From Tragulus kanchil (lineage: Eukaryota; Chordata; Mammalia; Artiodactyla; Tragulidae), in contig JAIOJX010000001.1 of assembly GCA_022376925.1 (NCBI GenBank), forward strand, positions 39,652,324-39,716,323: 64,000 nucleotides of DNA, given 5' to 3'. Positions 1 through 11,889 of the stretch are shown piece after piece; position 1 is the first letter of the stretch; each line of letters starts with the position of its first letter. Below the pieces are notes generated by a model that was not told the DNA's origin, made no database searches, and saw nothing but the letters and a program-made list of their open reading frames with translations. Made by a program: the position numbers and the translations under genes.

Positions 1-2048
1 ATGTTTACTGCTGTTTCCCTGTGTAATTTTATTTCTCATATAGAAATGATCAAATTAGTTAATCTCATTTCAGGGAAAAATGGTCTCTGGATGTATTTTT
101 TTTCCTTTTTTTCTTTTCCTGTAAGCAAGTGTATAATTACACCTTTATATTATGAGAGCTTGAAGAATCATGTTTGTTGGTTCCCTAGCAACCATAGGAA
201 CTGTGGGTTTGTCAGCTGATGATCAAAGCTAGAATCCTCAACATAGAATTAAATTAAGATGCTTTTGAGTAAAAAGAGTGTATATATTAATTTTGAAAGA
301 TGGCCAGTGAAAAATGATCCCATCAATGGATCTTTATTTTTCTGATGGACAGAAGACTAAGTGGGTAGCCCCCAGTACAAACCCAATTTTCAGTTGCTAT
401 ATTTAGTATCCACACTAAGCTTATAATTTTTGTGGTTTTAATTACTCATGTTGAGATATCTGAATGTGCCCACACTTCATAATTACATTTTTTTCAGGTA
501 TAAAAACTGATGGCATGTCACCTTAATACAAAGAAGAAGAACAGAATTTAAGAGCAGTGTGTATGTTTCTGCCCTTTGTATATGTTGATACATAAGATAT
601 TTCATCCTTTTTCCTGTACAGTGAGCCTAAGCTCACATTGGATACTCCCATTTCTCAGTCCCATTTGTGATCAGATGCAGCCATCATGAGGCAGTTGGGG
701 CAATTTCCTGTTAGTCCAGTGCTTATGGTTCTGTGCTCTTACTGCCAAGGGCCCAGTTTCAATCCTTGGTCAGGGAACTACGATACTGCAAGATGTGTGG
801 CTGAGCAGCCTCCCTCCCACCTTACCCCCTCCAAGAAAAGGGAATTGGGAATGTTTTAAAATTAGATTGTGTTGATGGTTGCACAACTCTATGAATATAC
901 TAGAAACCACTGAACTGTACTTTTCAGGGAAGAATATGGAGAATTCAACCCTCTCTAATGAGCTTCTTGTTTCTAATTTTGGAGCTAAATGACATATTAC
1001 TGAAGGTAATAACAGAAGAATGTGTTTTGCATTGGGGGCCGACTCAAGATTTCATCATGAAGAGATCTGAAGAGGTGGAGGGTGTGAGAGAACAATAGGT
1101 AGTCCAGATGAATCTCCTATTATCATGTTTACTGCTGTTTCCCTGTGTAATTTTATTTCTCATATAGAAATGATCAAATTAGTTAATCTCATTTCAGGGA
1201 AAAATGGTCTCTGGATGTATTTTTTTTCCTTTTTTTCTTTTCCTGTAAGCAAGTGTATAATTACACCTTTATATTATGAGAGCTTGAAGAATCATGTTTG
1301 TTGGTTCCCTAGCAACCATAGGAACTGTGGGTTTGTCAGCTGATGATCAAAGCTAGAATCCTCAACATAGAATTAAATTAAGATGCTTTTGAGTAAAAAG
1401 AGTGTATATATTAATTTTGAAAGATGGCCAGTGAAAAATGATCCCATCAATGGATCTTTATTTTTCTGATGGACAGAAGACTAAGTGGGTAGCCCCCAGT
1501 ACAAACCCAATTTTCAGTTGCTATATTTAGTATCCACACTAAGCTTATAATTTTTGTGGTTTTAATTACTCATGTTGAGATATCTGAATGTGCCCACACT
1601 TCATAATTACATTTTTTTCAGGTATAAAAACTGATGGCATGTCACCTTAATACAAAGAAGAAGAACAGAATTTAAGAGCAGTGTGTATGTTTCTGCCCTT
1701 TGTATATGTTGATACATAAGATATTTCATCCTTTTTCCTGTACAGTGAGCCTAAGCTCACATTGGATACTCCCATTTCTCAGTCCCATTTGTGATCAGAT
1801 GCAGCCATCATGAGGCAGTTGGGGCAATTTCCTGTTAGTCCAGTGCTTATGGTTCTGTGCTCTTACTGCCAAGGGCCCAGTTTCAATCCTTGGTCAGGGA
1901 ACTACGATACTGCAAGATGTGTGGCTGAGCAGCCTCCCTCCCACCTTACCCCCTCCAATAAAAGGGAATTGGGAATGTTTTAAAATTAGATTGTGTTGAT
2001 GGTTGCACAACTCTATGAATATACTAGAAACCACTGAACTGTACTTTT
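1..2048. repeat. Direct duplication pair 1 (cut by window start)
   Basis: Bases 1-924 recur at 1125-2048 with an offset of 1124. The copies are nearly identical; I noticed one substitution (G at about 839 against T in the second copy). A 200-bp non-repeated spacer (925-1124) lies between them. The first copy probably begins before the window. The block contains ordinary sequence plus an old tRNA-derived SINE and the start of an L1M 3' end. The second copy runs on into a natural continuation of that L1M end, whereas the first breaks off inside it. It belongs to the window-wide series of ~1.1-kb pairs and I infer an assembly artefact. Confidence 0.9.
697..812 (+). mobile_element. Old CHR/ART2-like tRNA-derived SINE
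   Basis: The sequence follows the artiodactyl CHR/ART2-type SINE pattern: a degraded 'cttccctggtggtccagtgg' head, then 'agtttcaatcc' at 755-765 as the B-box-like part, then 'cagggaactacgat'. It is diverged, so an old insertion. A second copy at 1821-1936 exists only because the surrounding block is duplicated. Pol III activity is unlikely given the decay. Confidence 0.6.
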
Positions 2049-2100
2049 AAAGGGAGAACTGTATGGTATGTGAACTATATCTCTATAATTCTGTCATTTT
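1989..2100 (+). mobile_element. L1M-type 3' end
   Basis: The stretch resembles the conserved 3' UTR end of old mammalian L1 elements: a 'gatggttgcacaactct' motif, then 'ccactgaactgtac', then a 'tatggtatgtgaactatatctc' block. It is about 110 bp long and diverged. The first 60 bases also occur at 865-924, where the duplicate block ends abruptly inside the element. That is one of the clues that the break at 924 is artificial. Confidence 0.6.
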
Positions 2101-2640
2101 TTTTGTTTTTGTAGAGCAGTTGGATTCCAAAGTCCCTGTATTCCTTGTTCCTCTCCCTCTTGCTCAGCACAGCCTCCAGAAATAGCAGCATCTTCTGACT
2201 CTCCTCAGAGGCACTCTCAGACCCCACTTGAAACCTACGATTGCCACAAAGAGATAGAATACATTCAGTGATAAACAGTGTACAACTTCCATCAAAGTTA
2301 AGCCTCATGGGAAGAAGTCTAACAGGCATGGGTGGTGGACTGACTTTGGGATACAATGGTCAGATCTTGATGTCCAGCATTGGTTGTAGAATTGACACGA
2401 AAACTGAGTATAGACTGCCTGGAAGCTTTTGGAAATCTCTTTACACAAAGTCAAGAAACTGAGACTGCTGATGATATGCAGCAAGTCTGCTTGTGGGAAG
2501 ATTGCCTTAAGTGGTTCTTTCAAAACAAAACTCAAAGTCATTGTGCAAGAAACACCATGTCTGGTCATTAGCTTCACTATAGGCAATGACAGACAGTGGG
2601 TGGAGGAAAAGTGTACTCTGTGTGTGTGTGCGTGCACGCT
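2101..2640. other. Unassigned non-coding sequence
   Basis: No convincing coding potential. Open frames here are short, overlap on both strands and carry no recognisable motif. A (TG)n run at 2619-2635 abuts the tail of the following Bov-tA element, as is usual for that family. Confidence 0.5.
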
Positions 2641-2850
2641 CAATTGCTCAGTTGTGTCCGACTCTTTGAGACCCCATGGACTACAGCCCGCCAGGCTCCT
2701 CTGTCCATGGGATTTTGCAGGCAAGAGCACTGGAGTACTTTTCCATTTCCTACTCCAGGGGATCTTCCCAGCCCAGGGACTGAACCCTCATCTCTTATAT
2801 CTCCTGCATTGGCAGGCAGATTCTTTACCACTCTGCTACCTGGGAAACCC
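2641..2850 (-). mobile_element. Bov-tA SINE
   Basis: Reading the minus strand, the element runs from a tRNA-like head (the 'ggtagcagagtggtaaagaatctgcc' region) through the 'cccactccag' core to the BovA tail 'gtcggacacaactgagcaa', followed by a CA microsatellite. Bov-tA joins a tRNA-Glu-like promoter to the BovB-derived BovA unit and is restricted to ruminants, so this is one of the best clues to the organism. The open frames across it on both strands are read-through of the SINE, not genes. Confidence 0.9.
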
Positions 2851-3394
2851 ATATAGGCATTATATAAATTTCCAAATAAGTCAGATGGCCAAGGTAGGAT
2901 CAAGATTATAATTTGTACCAACAAAACTGAATAAGATTGTTTTATGCAGTGACTATATTCAGAAATTGGTGGAGCCCTGACTTTTGTCCTATACATTATA
3001 GTTCCAATATTTATAAATGTTCTTTCTTGTTTACATCCAACAGGACTACTACTATTACTTTCAAAATATCCTTTTAAAAATTTCCATTATTTCTGGCTTT
3101 ACCCTAATTGCCAATGTAATTATCTGAATGACATTGACCACATCTCACAATTACCAACCCATGGTTTTTCAACAGAGTATTTTATAAATGCCTAATTAGT
3201 GCCATGTGGGATGGTATATCCTTTGGAGAATTCAGAGATGAGCAAGATAGGATTCCTGCCATAAAGGTGAAGTTTCTAGATGATTTTAATACAAAGCAAA
3301 GGAGGTAAACCATAACTTGGGATTTCAAAGAATCACAGCTAGTAGAGAAATGTTTGAAAAAATAATAAATAGCATTTCTCATAATCTTGAAAGA
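2851..3394. other. Unassigned AT-rich non-coding sequence
   Basis: Unique-looking AT-rich DNA between the Bov-tA and the full-length L1. I see no repeat family, coding signal or RNA gene in it. Confidence 0.5.
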
Positions 3395-3404
3395 TAGGTT
3401 ATAA

Positions 3405-3755
3405 TTTTTTTTTTTTTTTGATTTAAGATTTACTTTTATTTATTTATTTTTTTTTAATTTAAATTTATTTATTTATTTATTTATTTATTTTTGTACATGT
3501 ATGTTCCCAGATCAATCAGATGCATATCCCTTAGCCCTCCCCCCACCCAGGTTCCCCCCCCCCCATCCCTCCAGACCATTGCTCCAAGTGGTTGTAGGTA
3601 CTCCTATTCCCCTAGCACAATGACAATAGCTATCCTTTCTACACATGACAGTAAAGGTTCCCATGTTACTCCCTCCCATTGTTCGGTCTCCACAATGTCT
3701 TTATGTCTATTCTTTTTTTCATGAGTTCACTGTGTGTGTTATCATGACCATCTTA
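3405..3755 (-). other. L1 3' UTR and A-rich tail
   Basis: On the minus strand, the ORF2 stop near 3756 is followed by a 3' UTR whose end matches the other L1 3' fragments here ('gttgtttacagata'-type block, then a C-rich stretch). It finishes in an A-rich tail containing TTTA repeats (3435-3490 on the plus strand) and a terminal run of 15 T at 3405-3419. The same UTR recurs at 17200, 40380, 47420 and 61770 (minus) and at 39063 (plus). Confidence 0.85.
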
Positions 3756-4901
3756 CTAGATTCCATATATATGAGTTAGTATACTATACTTGTCTTTCTC
3801 TTTTTGACTTACTTCACTTTTTATGATAGGTTCTAAAGCCAGCCACCTCATTAGGACTGAGTCTTCTGCATTTCTTTTAACAGCTGAGTAGTATTCCATT
3901 GTATATATGTACCAGAGCTTCTGGATCCATTCATTTGTCGATGGACATCTAGGTTGCTTCCATGTTCTGGCTATTGTATAGAGAGCTGCAATGAACATTG
4001 GGGTACAGGTGCCTCTTTCAGTTTTGATTTCATCAGGATATAGGCCTAATAGTGGGATTGCTGGGTCATAGGGTGCTTCTATTTTTAGTTTTTTAAGGAA
4101 TCTCCATATTGTCTTCCATAGAGGTTGTATTAATTTACATTCCCACCAGCAATGCAAGAGGGTTCCCTTTTCTCCACACCCTCTCCAGCATTTGTTGTCT
4201 GTCGATTTGTTGATGATGGCCATTCTGACAGGTGTGAGGTGGTATCTCATTGTGGTTTTAATTTGCATTTCTCTAATAATAAGCGAGGTTGAGCATCGTT
4301 TCATGTGCTTTTGGACCATTTGTATGTCCCCTTTGGAGAGGCATCTCTTTAGATCTTTTTCCCATTTTTTGATTGGGCTGCTCATTTTCCCTGTGCTGAG
4401 TTGTCTGAGTTGCTTGTAGATTTTGGAGATTAATTCTTTGTCTGTTGTTTCATTTGCTATGATTTTCTCCCACTCTGTGGGTTGTCTGTTCAGCTTTTTT
4501 GTAGTTTCTTTAGCTGTACAAAAGCTTTTAAGTTTCATGAGGTCCCATATGTTCATTTTTCTTTTCAGTTCTGCTATTTTAGTTGGTGGGTCAGAGAAGA
4601 TCTTGCTTTGATTGATGTCCTTGAGGGTTTTGCCTATATTCTCCTCTAAGAGTTTGATGGTTTCTGGTCTTACATTGAGGTCTTTAATCCATTTTGAGTT
4701 GATCTTAGTGTATGGCGTCAGGGAATGTTCCAATTTCATTTTTTTGCATGTAGCTGTCCAATTCTCCCAGCACCACTTGTTAAAGAGACTGTCTTTGTCC
4801 CATTTTATAGTTTCTCCTCCTTTATCAAAAATAAGGTACCCATAGGTGCGTGGGTTGATCTCTGGGTTCTCAATCTTGTTCCATTGATCTATAGTTCTGT
4901 T

Positions 4902-7336
4902 TTTGTGCCAGTACCATACTGTCTTGAGGACTGTTGCTTTGTAGTAGAGTCTGAAGTTAGGGAGGCTGATCCTCCAACTCCATTTTTCTTCCTCAGGATT
5001 GCTTTGGCTATTCGAGGTCTTCTGTGTTTCCATATGAACTGTGTTATTATTTGGTCTAGTTCTGTGAAAAATGTCAGTGGTAGTTGAATAGGTATTGCAT
5101 TGAATCTGTAGATGATATTTGGAAGTATGGTCATTTTCACAATATTGATTCTTCCAATCCAGGAACATGGAATATCTCTCCATCTGTTTAAGTCTTCTTT
5201 AATGTCTCTCATGAGTGTCTTGTAATTTTCTGTGTACAATTCTTTTGTTTCTTTGGGTAGGTTTATTCCTAGATATTTGATTCTTTTGGTTGCAATGGTG
5301 AAGGGGATTGCCTCTTTCATTTTCTGATTTTTCATTGTTTGTGTATAGGAATGCCAGTGACTTCTGTGTGTTGACTTTATATCCTGCAACTTTGCTGAAT
5401 TCATTGATTAGTTCTAGTAGCTTTGTAACCGTGTCTTTGGGATTTTTTATGTATAATATCATGTCGTCTGCAAAAAGAGAGAGCTTGACTTCTTCCTTTC
5501 CAATCTGGATTCCTTTGATTTCTTTCTCTTGTCTTATTGCTGTTGCTAGGACTTCCAGGACTATGTTGAATAGCAGTGGTGAAAGTGGGCACCCCTGTCT
5601 TGTTCCTGATCTTAGAGGGAATGCTTTCAGTTTTTCACCATTAACAATAATGTTCGCTGTAGGTTTCTCATAGATGGCTTTTATTATGTTGAGATAGGTT
5701 CCTTCTATGCCCATTTTCTGAAGAGTTTTGATCATAAATGGATGTTGTACTTTGTCGAAGGCTTTTTCTGCATCTATTGAGATGATCATGTGATTTTTGT
5801 CTTTCAACTTGTTGATATGGTGTATCACGTTGATTGATTTGCGGATGTTGAAGAAGCCTTGCATGCCTGGGATGAACCCAACTTGATCGTGATGTATGAG
5901 TTTTTTGACATGTCGTTGAATTCTGTTTGCTAGGATTTTGTTGAGGATCTTGGCATCTAAGTTCATCAGTGAAATTGGCCTATAGTTTTCCTTTTTTGTG
6001 TTGTCTTTGCCTGGTTTGGGTATCAGGGTGATGGTTGGCCTCTGTGCAATTTTTGAAAGAGTTTTAGAAGGACAGGCATTAGCTCCTCTTTAAATGGGAG
6101 AATTTTCCTTCTCTTTGTGCCAGTACCATACTGTCTTGAGGACTGTTGCTTTGTAGTAGAGTCTGAAGTTAGGAGGCTGATCCTCCAACTCCATTTTTCT
6201 TCCTCAGGATTGCTTTGGCTATTCGAGGTCTTCTGTGTTTCCATATGAACTGTGTTATTATTTGGTCTAGTTCTGTGAAAAATGTCAGTGGTAGTTGAAT
6301 AGGTATTGCATTGAATCTGTAGATGATATTTGGAAGTATGGTCATTTTCACAATATTGATTCTTCCAATCCAGGAACATGGAATATCTCTCCATCTGTTT
6401 AAGTCTTCTTTAATGTCTCTCATGAGTGTCTTGTAATTTTCTGTGTACAATTCTTTTGTTTCTTTGGGTAGGTTTATTCCTAGATATTTGATTCTTTTGG
6501 TTGCAATGGTGAAGGGGATTGCCTCTTTCATTTTCTGATTTTTCATTGTTTGTGTATAGGAATGCCAGTGACTTCTGTGTGTTGACTTTATATCCTGCAA
6601 CTTTGCTGAATTCATTGATTAGTTCTAGTAGCTTTGTAACCGTGTCTTTGGGATTTTTTATGTATAATATCATGTCGTCTGCAAAAAGAGAGAGCTTGAC
6701 TTCTTCCTTTCCAATCTGGATTCCTTTGATTTCTTTCTCTTGTCTTATTGCTGTTGCTAGGACTTCCAGGACTATGTTGAATAGCAGTGGTGAAATTGGG
6801 CACCCCTGTCTTGTTCCTGATCTTAGAGGGAATGCTTTCAGTTTTTCACCATTAACAATAATGTTCGCTGTAGGTTTCTCATAGATGGCTTTTATTATGT
6901 TGAGATAGGTTCCTTCTATGCCCATTTTCTGAAGAGTTTTGATCATAAATGGATGTTGTACTTTGTCGAAGGCTTTTTCTGCATCTATTGAGATGATCAT
7001 GTGATTTTTGTCTTTCAACTTGTTGATATGGTGTATCACGTTGATTGATTTGCGGATGTTGAAGAAGCCTTGCATGCCTGGGATGAACCCAACTTGATCG
7101 TGATGTATGAGTTTTTTGACATGTCGTTGAATTCTGTTTGCTAGGATTTTGTTGAGGATCTTGGCATCTAAGTTCATCAGTGAAATTGGCCTATAGTTTT
7201 CCTTTTTTGTGTTGTCTTTGCCTGGTTTGGGTATCAGGGTGATGGTGGCCTCGTAGAATGTGTTTGGGAGTTTTCCTTCCTGTGCAATTTTTTGAAAGAG
7301 TTTTAGAAGGACAGGCATTAGCTCCTCTTTAAATGT
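4902..7336. repeat. Direct duplication pair 2 (inside L1 ORF2)
   Basis: 4902 to about 6095 recurs at 6114 to about 7336 (offset 1212, then 1211 after a one-base difference near 4960). The tail of the first copy is degraded: after 6034 a run of about 34 bases present at 7246-7280 is missing, then a short low-quality-looking stretch (6096-6113) leads into the second copy. The reverse transcriptase region is therefore represented twice. Transposition cannot produce an internal direct repeat of this kind, so I read it as a failed merge of overlapping consensus pieces. Confidence 0.9.
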
Positions 7337-9482
7337 TTGGTAGAATTCGGCTGTGAAGCCATCTGGTCCTGGGCTTTTATTTTTGGGTAGATTTTTAATC
7401 ACAAATTTGATTTCTGAGCTTGTGATTGGGTTGTTCAAAGTTTCTGTTTCTTCCTGGCTCAGTCTTGGGAGATTAATCCTGTCCAAGAAACTGTCCATTT
7501 CTTCCAGGTTGTCCAGTTTGTTGCCATAGAGTTGCTCATAATAGTCTCTTAGAATCCTTTGGATTTCTGCATTATCTGTTGTAATCTCTCCTTTTTTGTT
7601 TTTGATTTTGTTGATCTGGTTCTTCTCTCTTTCTCTTAATGAGTCTGGCCAGTGGCTTGTCAATTTTGTTTACCTTTTCAAAGAACCAGCTTTTTGTTTT
7701 ATTTATCTTTACTATTGTTTCTTTTGTTTCTTTCTCATTTATTTCTGCTCTGATCTTTATGATTTCTCTTCTTCTGCTGGCTCTGGGATGTTTTTGTTCT
7801 TCTTTCTCCAACTGTTTTAAGCGGAGGGTTAGGTCATCTGCTTCATATTTTCCTAGTTTCTTGAGGTGGGATTGTATTGCTATAAATTTCCCTCTTAGAA
7901 CTGCTTTTGCTGTATCCCATAGGTTTTGCACTGTCGTGTGTTCATTGTCATTTTCTTCTAGGAATTGTTTAATTTCTCCTTTGATTTCCTCAACGATCAG
8001 TTGGTTTTTTAGGTATGTATTGTTTAATCTCCATGTGTTTCTGTTTTTAGGGTTTTTTTTCTGGTAGTTGATCTCCAGTCTCATTGCATTGTGGTCCGAG
8101 AAGATGACTGATATAATTTCGGTTTTCTTGAACTGACTGAGGTTAGATTTGTGGCCCAAGATGTGGTCTATCCTGGAGAATGTTCCGTGAGCGCTTGAGA
8201 AGAAAGTGTATTCTTCTGCTTTTGGATGGAACGTCCTAAAGATATCGATGAGGTCCATCTTTTCCAGTGTGGCATTTAAGGCTTGTGTTTCTTTATTAAT
8301 TTTCTGTTTGGATGATCTGTCCATTGGTGTGAGAGGAGTGTTAAAGTCTCCTACTATTATTGTGTTATTGTTGATTTCTTCTTTTATGTCTGAAAGTACC
8401 TGTTCTTCTTTAAATGTTTGGTAGAATTCGGCTGTGAAGCCATCTGGTCCTGGGCTTTTATTTTTGGGTAGATTTTTAATCACAAATTTGATTTCTGAGC
8501 TTGTGATTGGGTTGTTCAAAGTTTCTGTTTCTTCCTGGCTCAGTCTTGGGAGATTAATCCTGTCCAAGAAACTGTCCATTTCTTCCAGGTTGTCCAGTTT
8601 GTTGCCATAGAGTTGCTCATAATAGTCTCTTAGAATCCTTTGGATTTCTGCATTATCTGTTGTAATCTCCTTTTTCGTTTTTGATTTTGTTGATCTGGTT
8701 CTTCTCTCTTTTTCTTAATGAGTCTGGCCAGTGGCTTGTCAATTTTGTTTACCTTTTCAAAGAACCAGCTTTTTGTTTTATTTATCTTTACTATTGTTTC
8801 TTTTGTTTCTTTCTCATTTATTTCTGCTCTGATCTTTATGATTTCTCTTCTTCTGCTGGCTCTGGGATGTTTTTGTTCTTCTTTCTCCAACTGTTTTAAG
8901 CGGAGGGTTAGGTCATCTGCTTCATATTTTCCTAGTTTCTTGAGGTGGGATTGTATTGCTATAAATTTCCCTCTTAGAACTGCTTTTGCTGTATCCCATA
9001 GGTTTTGCACTGTCGTGTGTTCATTGTCATTTTCTTCTAGGAATTGTTTAATTTCTCCTTTGATTTCCTCAACGATCATTTGGTTTTTTAGGTATGTATT
9101 GTTTAATCTCCATGTGTTTCTGTTTTTAGGGTTTTTTTTCTGGTAGTTGATCTCCAGTCTCATTGCATTGTGGTCCGAGAAGATGACTGATATAATTTCG
9201 GTTTTCTTGAACTGACTGAGGTTAGATTTGTGGCCCAAGATGTGGTCTATCCTGGAGAATGTTCCGTGAGCGCTTGAGAAGAAAGTGTATTCTTCTGCTT
9301 TTGGATGGAACGTCCTAAAGATATCGATGAGGTCCATCTTTTCCAGTGTGGCATTTAAGGCTTGTGTTTCTTTATTAATTTTCTGTTTGGATGATCTGTC
9401 CATTGGTGTGAGAGGAGTGTTAAAGTCTCCTACTATTATTGTGTTATTGTTGATTTCTTCTTTTATGTCTGAAAGTACCTGT
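7326..9482. repeat. Direct duplication pair 3 (inside L1 ORF2)
   Basis: 7326-8403 recurs at 8407-9482 (offset 1081 falling to 1079), with only three bases between copies. Differences are in homopolymer-like places (a CT/T-run change near 7585 against 8666; C to T near 7632) plus a few substitutions such as cagttgg against catttgg near 7998/9079. The left edge overlaps the right edge of pair 2 by about 10 bp, so pairs 2 and 3 are consecutive blocks of one chain. Confidence 0.93.
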
Positions 9483-11623
9483 CTTATGTATTGAGGTGCC
9501 CCTGTGTTGGGTGCGTAGATATTCATGACTGTTATGTCTTCCTCTTGGATAGATCCCTTAATCATGATGTAGTGACCTGCCTTGTCTCTTAGAATCTTCT
9601 TCACTTTAAAGTCTATTTTGTCTGATATAAGGATTGCTACTCCAGCTTTCTTTTGATTTCCATTTGCATGAAATATCTTTTTCCAGCCTTTCACTTTCAG
9701 TCTATGAGTGTCTCTAGGTCTGAAGTGGGTCTCTTGTAAACAGCATATATATGGGTCTTGCTTCTGGATCCATTCAGCCAGCCTGTGTCGTTTGGTTGGA
9801 GCATTTAGTCAATTTATGTTCAAAGTAATTATTGATACGAATGTTCCTATTGTCATCTTCTTAGAAATTTGGGGTTTGTTTTGTAAGGCTTCTCCTACTC
9901 TTGTATTTATTGGCTATATCAGGTCCTTTAACACTTGTTGTAGGGCTGGTTTTGTGGTACAGAATTCTTTTAGTTTTTGCTTGTCTGTGAAGCTTTTGAC
10001 TTCACCATCGATTTTGAATGAGATTCTTGCTGGGTAGAGAATTCGTGGTTGCAGGTTATTCTCTTTTAGCCGTTTAAATGTATCTTGCCATTCTCTTCTG
10101 GCCTGTAGGGTTTCTGTTGAGAGATCCGCAGTTAAACGTATGGGGTTTCCTTTATATGTTATTTGTTGTTTGCTCCTAGCTGCTTTTAGTAATCTGTCTT
10201 TATATTTAGTCTGCGTTAGTTTGATTAGTATGTGCCTTGGTGTGTTTCTTCTGGGGTTTCTCCTGTATGGAACTCTTTGTGCTTCCTGGACTTGGCTGAC
10301 TATCTCCTTTCCCATGCTGGGGAAGTTTTCAACTATAACCTCTTCAAGAATTTTTTCATAGTCTTTCTTCTCTTCTTCTTCTTCTGGAACTCCTATAATT
10401 CTAATGTTGGTGCGTTTAATATTGTCCCATAGGTCTCTGAGGCTATCCTCAGTTCTTTTAATTCTTTGGGCTTTGTTCTGTTCTTCAGTACTTATTTCCA
10501 CCATTCTGTCTTCCAGCTCACTTATCCGTTCTTCAGCCTCTCTTTTATGTCTGAAAGTACCTGTCTTATGTATTGAGGTGCCCCTGTGTTGGGTGCGTAG
10601 ATATTCATGACTGTTATGTCTTCCTCTTGGATAGATCCCTTAATCATGATGTAGTGACCTGCCTTGTCTCTTAGAATCTTCTTCACTTTAAAGTCTATTT
10701 TGTCTGATATAAGGATTGCTACTCCAGCTTTCTTTTGATTTCCATTTGCATGAAATATCTTTTTCCAGCCTTTCACTTTCAGTCTATGAGTGTCTCTAGG
10801 TCTGAAGTGGGTCTCTTGTAAACAGCATATATATGGGTCTTGCTTCTGGATCCATTCAGCCAGCCTGTGTCGTTTGGTTGGAGCATTTAGTCAATTTATG
10901 TTCAAAGTAATTATTGATACGAATGTTCCTATTGTCATCTTCTTAGAAATTTGGGGTTTGTTTTGTAAGGCTTCTCCTACTCTTGTATTTATTGGCTATA
11001 TCAGGTCCTTTAACACTTGTTGTAGGGCTGGTTTTGTGGTACAGAATTCTTTTAGTTTTTGCTTGTCTGTGAAGCTTTTGACTTCACCATCGATTTTGAA
11101 TGAGATTCTTGCTGGGTAGAGAATTCGTGGTTGCAGGTTATTCTCTTTTAGCCGTTTAAATGTATCTTGCCATTCTCTTCTGGCCTGTAGGGTTTCTGTT
11201 GAGAGATCCGCAGTTAAACGTATGGGGTTTCCTTTATATGTTATTTGTTGTTTGCTCCTAGCTGCTTTTAGTAATCTGTCTTTATATTTAGTCTGCGTTA
11301 GTTTGATTAGTATGTGCCTTGGTGTGTTTCTTCTGGGGTTTCTCCTGTATGGAACTCTTTGTGCTTCCTGGACTTGGCTGACTATCTCCTTTCCCATGCT
11401 GGGGAAGTTTTCAACTATAACCTCTTCAAGAATTTTTTCATAGTCTTTCTTCTCTTCTTCTTCTTCTGGAACTCCTATAATTCTAATGTTGGTGCGTTTA
11501 ATATTGTCCCATAGGTCTCTGAGGCTATCCTCAGTTCTTTTAATTCTTTGGGCTTTGTTCTGTTCTTCAGTACTTATTTCCACCATTCTGTCTTCCAGCT
11601 CACTTATCCGTTCTTCAGCCTCT
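9459..11623. repeat. Direct duplication pair 4 (L1 ORF1-ORF2 junction)
   Basis: 9459-10541 recurs at 10541-11623 with a constant offset of 1082: a head-to-tail tandem without spacer. The unit covers the ORF2 start, the inter-ORF gap and the ORF1 C-terminal two thirds. Its left edge overlaps the right edge of pair 3 by 24 bp. Confidence 0.94.
9914..10504 (-). pseudogene. Partial second copy of L1 ORF1 (C-terminal 196 codons)
   Basis: Its reading frame is identical to the last two thirds of the intact ORF1 at 10996-11889 and begins in mid-protein because the duplicated block starts there. It is not an independent gene but a by-product of pair 4. Confidence 0.9.
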
Positions 11624-11889
11624 GATACTCTACTGTTGAGACCTTCTATAGTATTGTTGAGTTCAGCAATTGAGTTGGTGGTCTCTATTTGCTTATTTTT
11701 CATTTCCTGCATGTCTTTTCTCAATGCACTAATTTCCTCTAATATTCTGTTTTCGGTGTTTTGCATTCTCATTAGTATAGTTTTTCTGAATTCTCTTTCA
11801 GATAGTTTGTCTATCTCCTCCTCTGTCATTTGAAGTGGTGTTTCTCTAGCTTGGTCCTTCATTTGTACAGTGTTTCTCTGACGTTTCAT
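10996..11889 (-). CDS. L1 ORF1p, intact RNA-binding chaperone
   Basis: This 297-codon frame runs from ATG (11887-11889) to a stop at 10996-10998. ORF1p coats L1 RNA as a trimer and is needed for retrotransposition; it acts in cytoplasmic ribonucleoprotein particles. Visible layout: a basic N-terminus; a heptad-rich coiled coil at about residues 40-105; an RRM-like domain with NIRIIGVPE at 134-142 and RNTPRHILIKL at 187-197; and a C-terminal domain with ARREWQDTFKRLKEN at 236-250 and ILYPARISFKIDG at 256-268. It is slightly shorter than human ORF1p (338 residues as I recall). ORF2 starts about 57 bp downstream. It spans the overlap of pairs 4 and 5 without interruption, so it should survive de-duplication. 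The uninterrupted frame suggests recent insertion, though ORF2 is dead. Confidence 0.93.
   Translation of the reverse strand: MKRQRNTVQMKDQARETPLQMTEEEIDKLSEREFRKTILMRMQNTENRILEEISALRKDMQEMKNKQIETTNSIAELNNTIEGLNSRVSEAEERISELEDRMVEISTEEQNKAQRIKRTEDSLRDLWDNIKRTNIRIIGVPEEEEEKKDYEKILEEVIVENFPSMGKEIVSQVQEAQRVPYRRNPRRNTPRHILIKLTQTKYKDRLLKAARSKQQITYKGNPIRLTADLSTETLQARREWQDTFKRLKENNLQPRILYPARISFKIDGEVKSFTDKQKLKEFCTTKPALQQVLKDLI

Larger units (their letters stand above)
3756..10938 (-). pseudogene. L1 ORF2 (endonuclease-reverse transcriptase), inactivated
   Basis: ORF2p nicks target DNA and reverse-transcribes L1 RNA at the nick. All parts are visible. The endonuclease at 8630-9856 has GDFNTP and SDH motifs. 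The reverse transcriptase has the FADD active-site motif near 6674-6685 and 5463-5474. The C-terminal Cys motif is CWRGC...HCWWEC. The start codon lies at 10936-10938 (and 9854-9856 in the duplicate). Codon 16 is TGA (10891-10893; 9809-9811), just after the conserved NIN of the endonuclease NxNG motif. Further lesions shared by both copies of each block are a one-base loss near 7625-7640/8702-8720, a five-base loss near 5311-5322/6522-6533, and a one-base loss near 4969-4976/6180-6187. For the last two, the other L1 at 17-20 kb carries the intact version. The element cannot make full-length ORF2p unless some of these are sequencing errors. Confidence 0.9.

Noticed and set aside
2305..2996. Overlapping open frames of 118-160 codons on both strands around 2.3-3.0 kb
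   Set aside because: They read through a Bov-tA SINE, in several frames and both directions; no protein-like motif.
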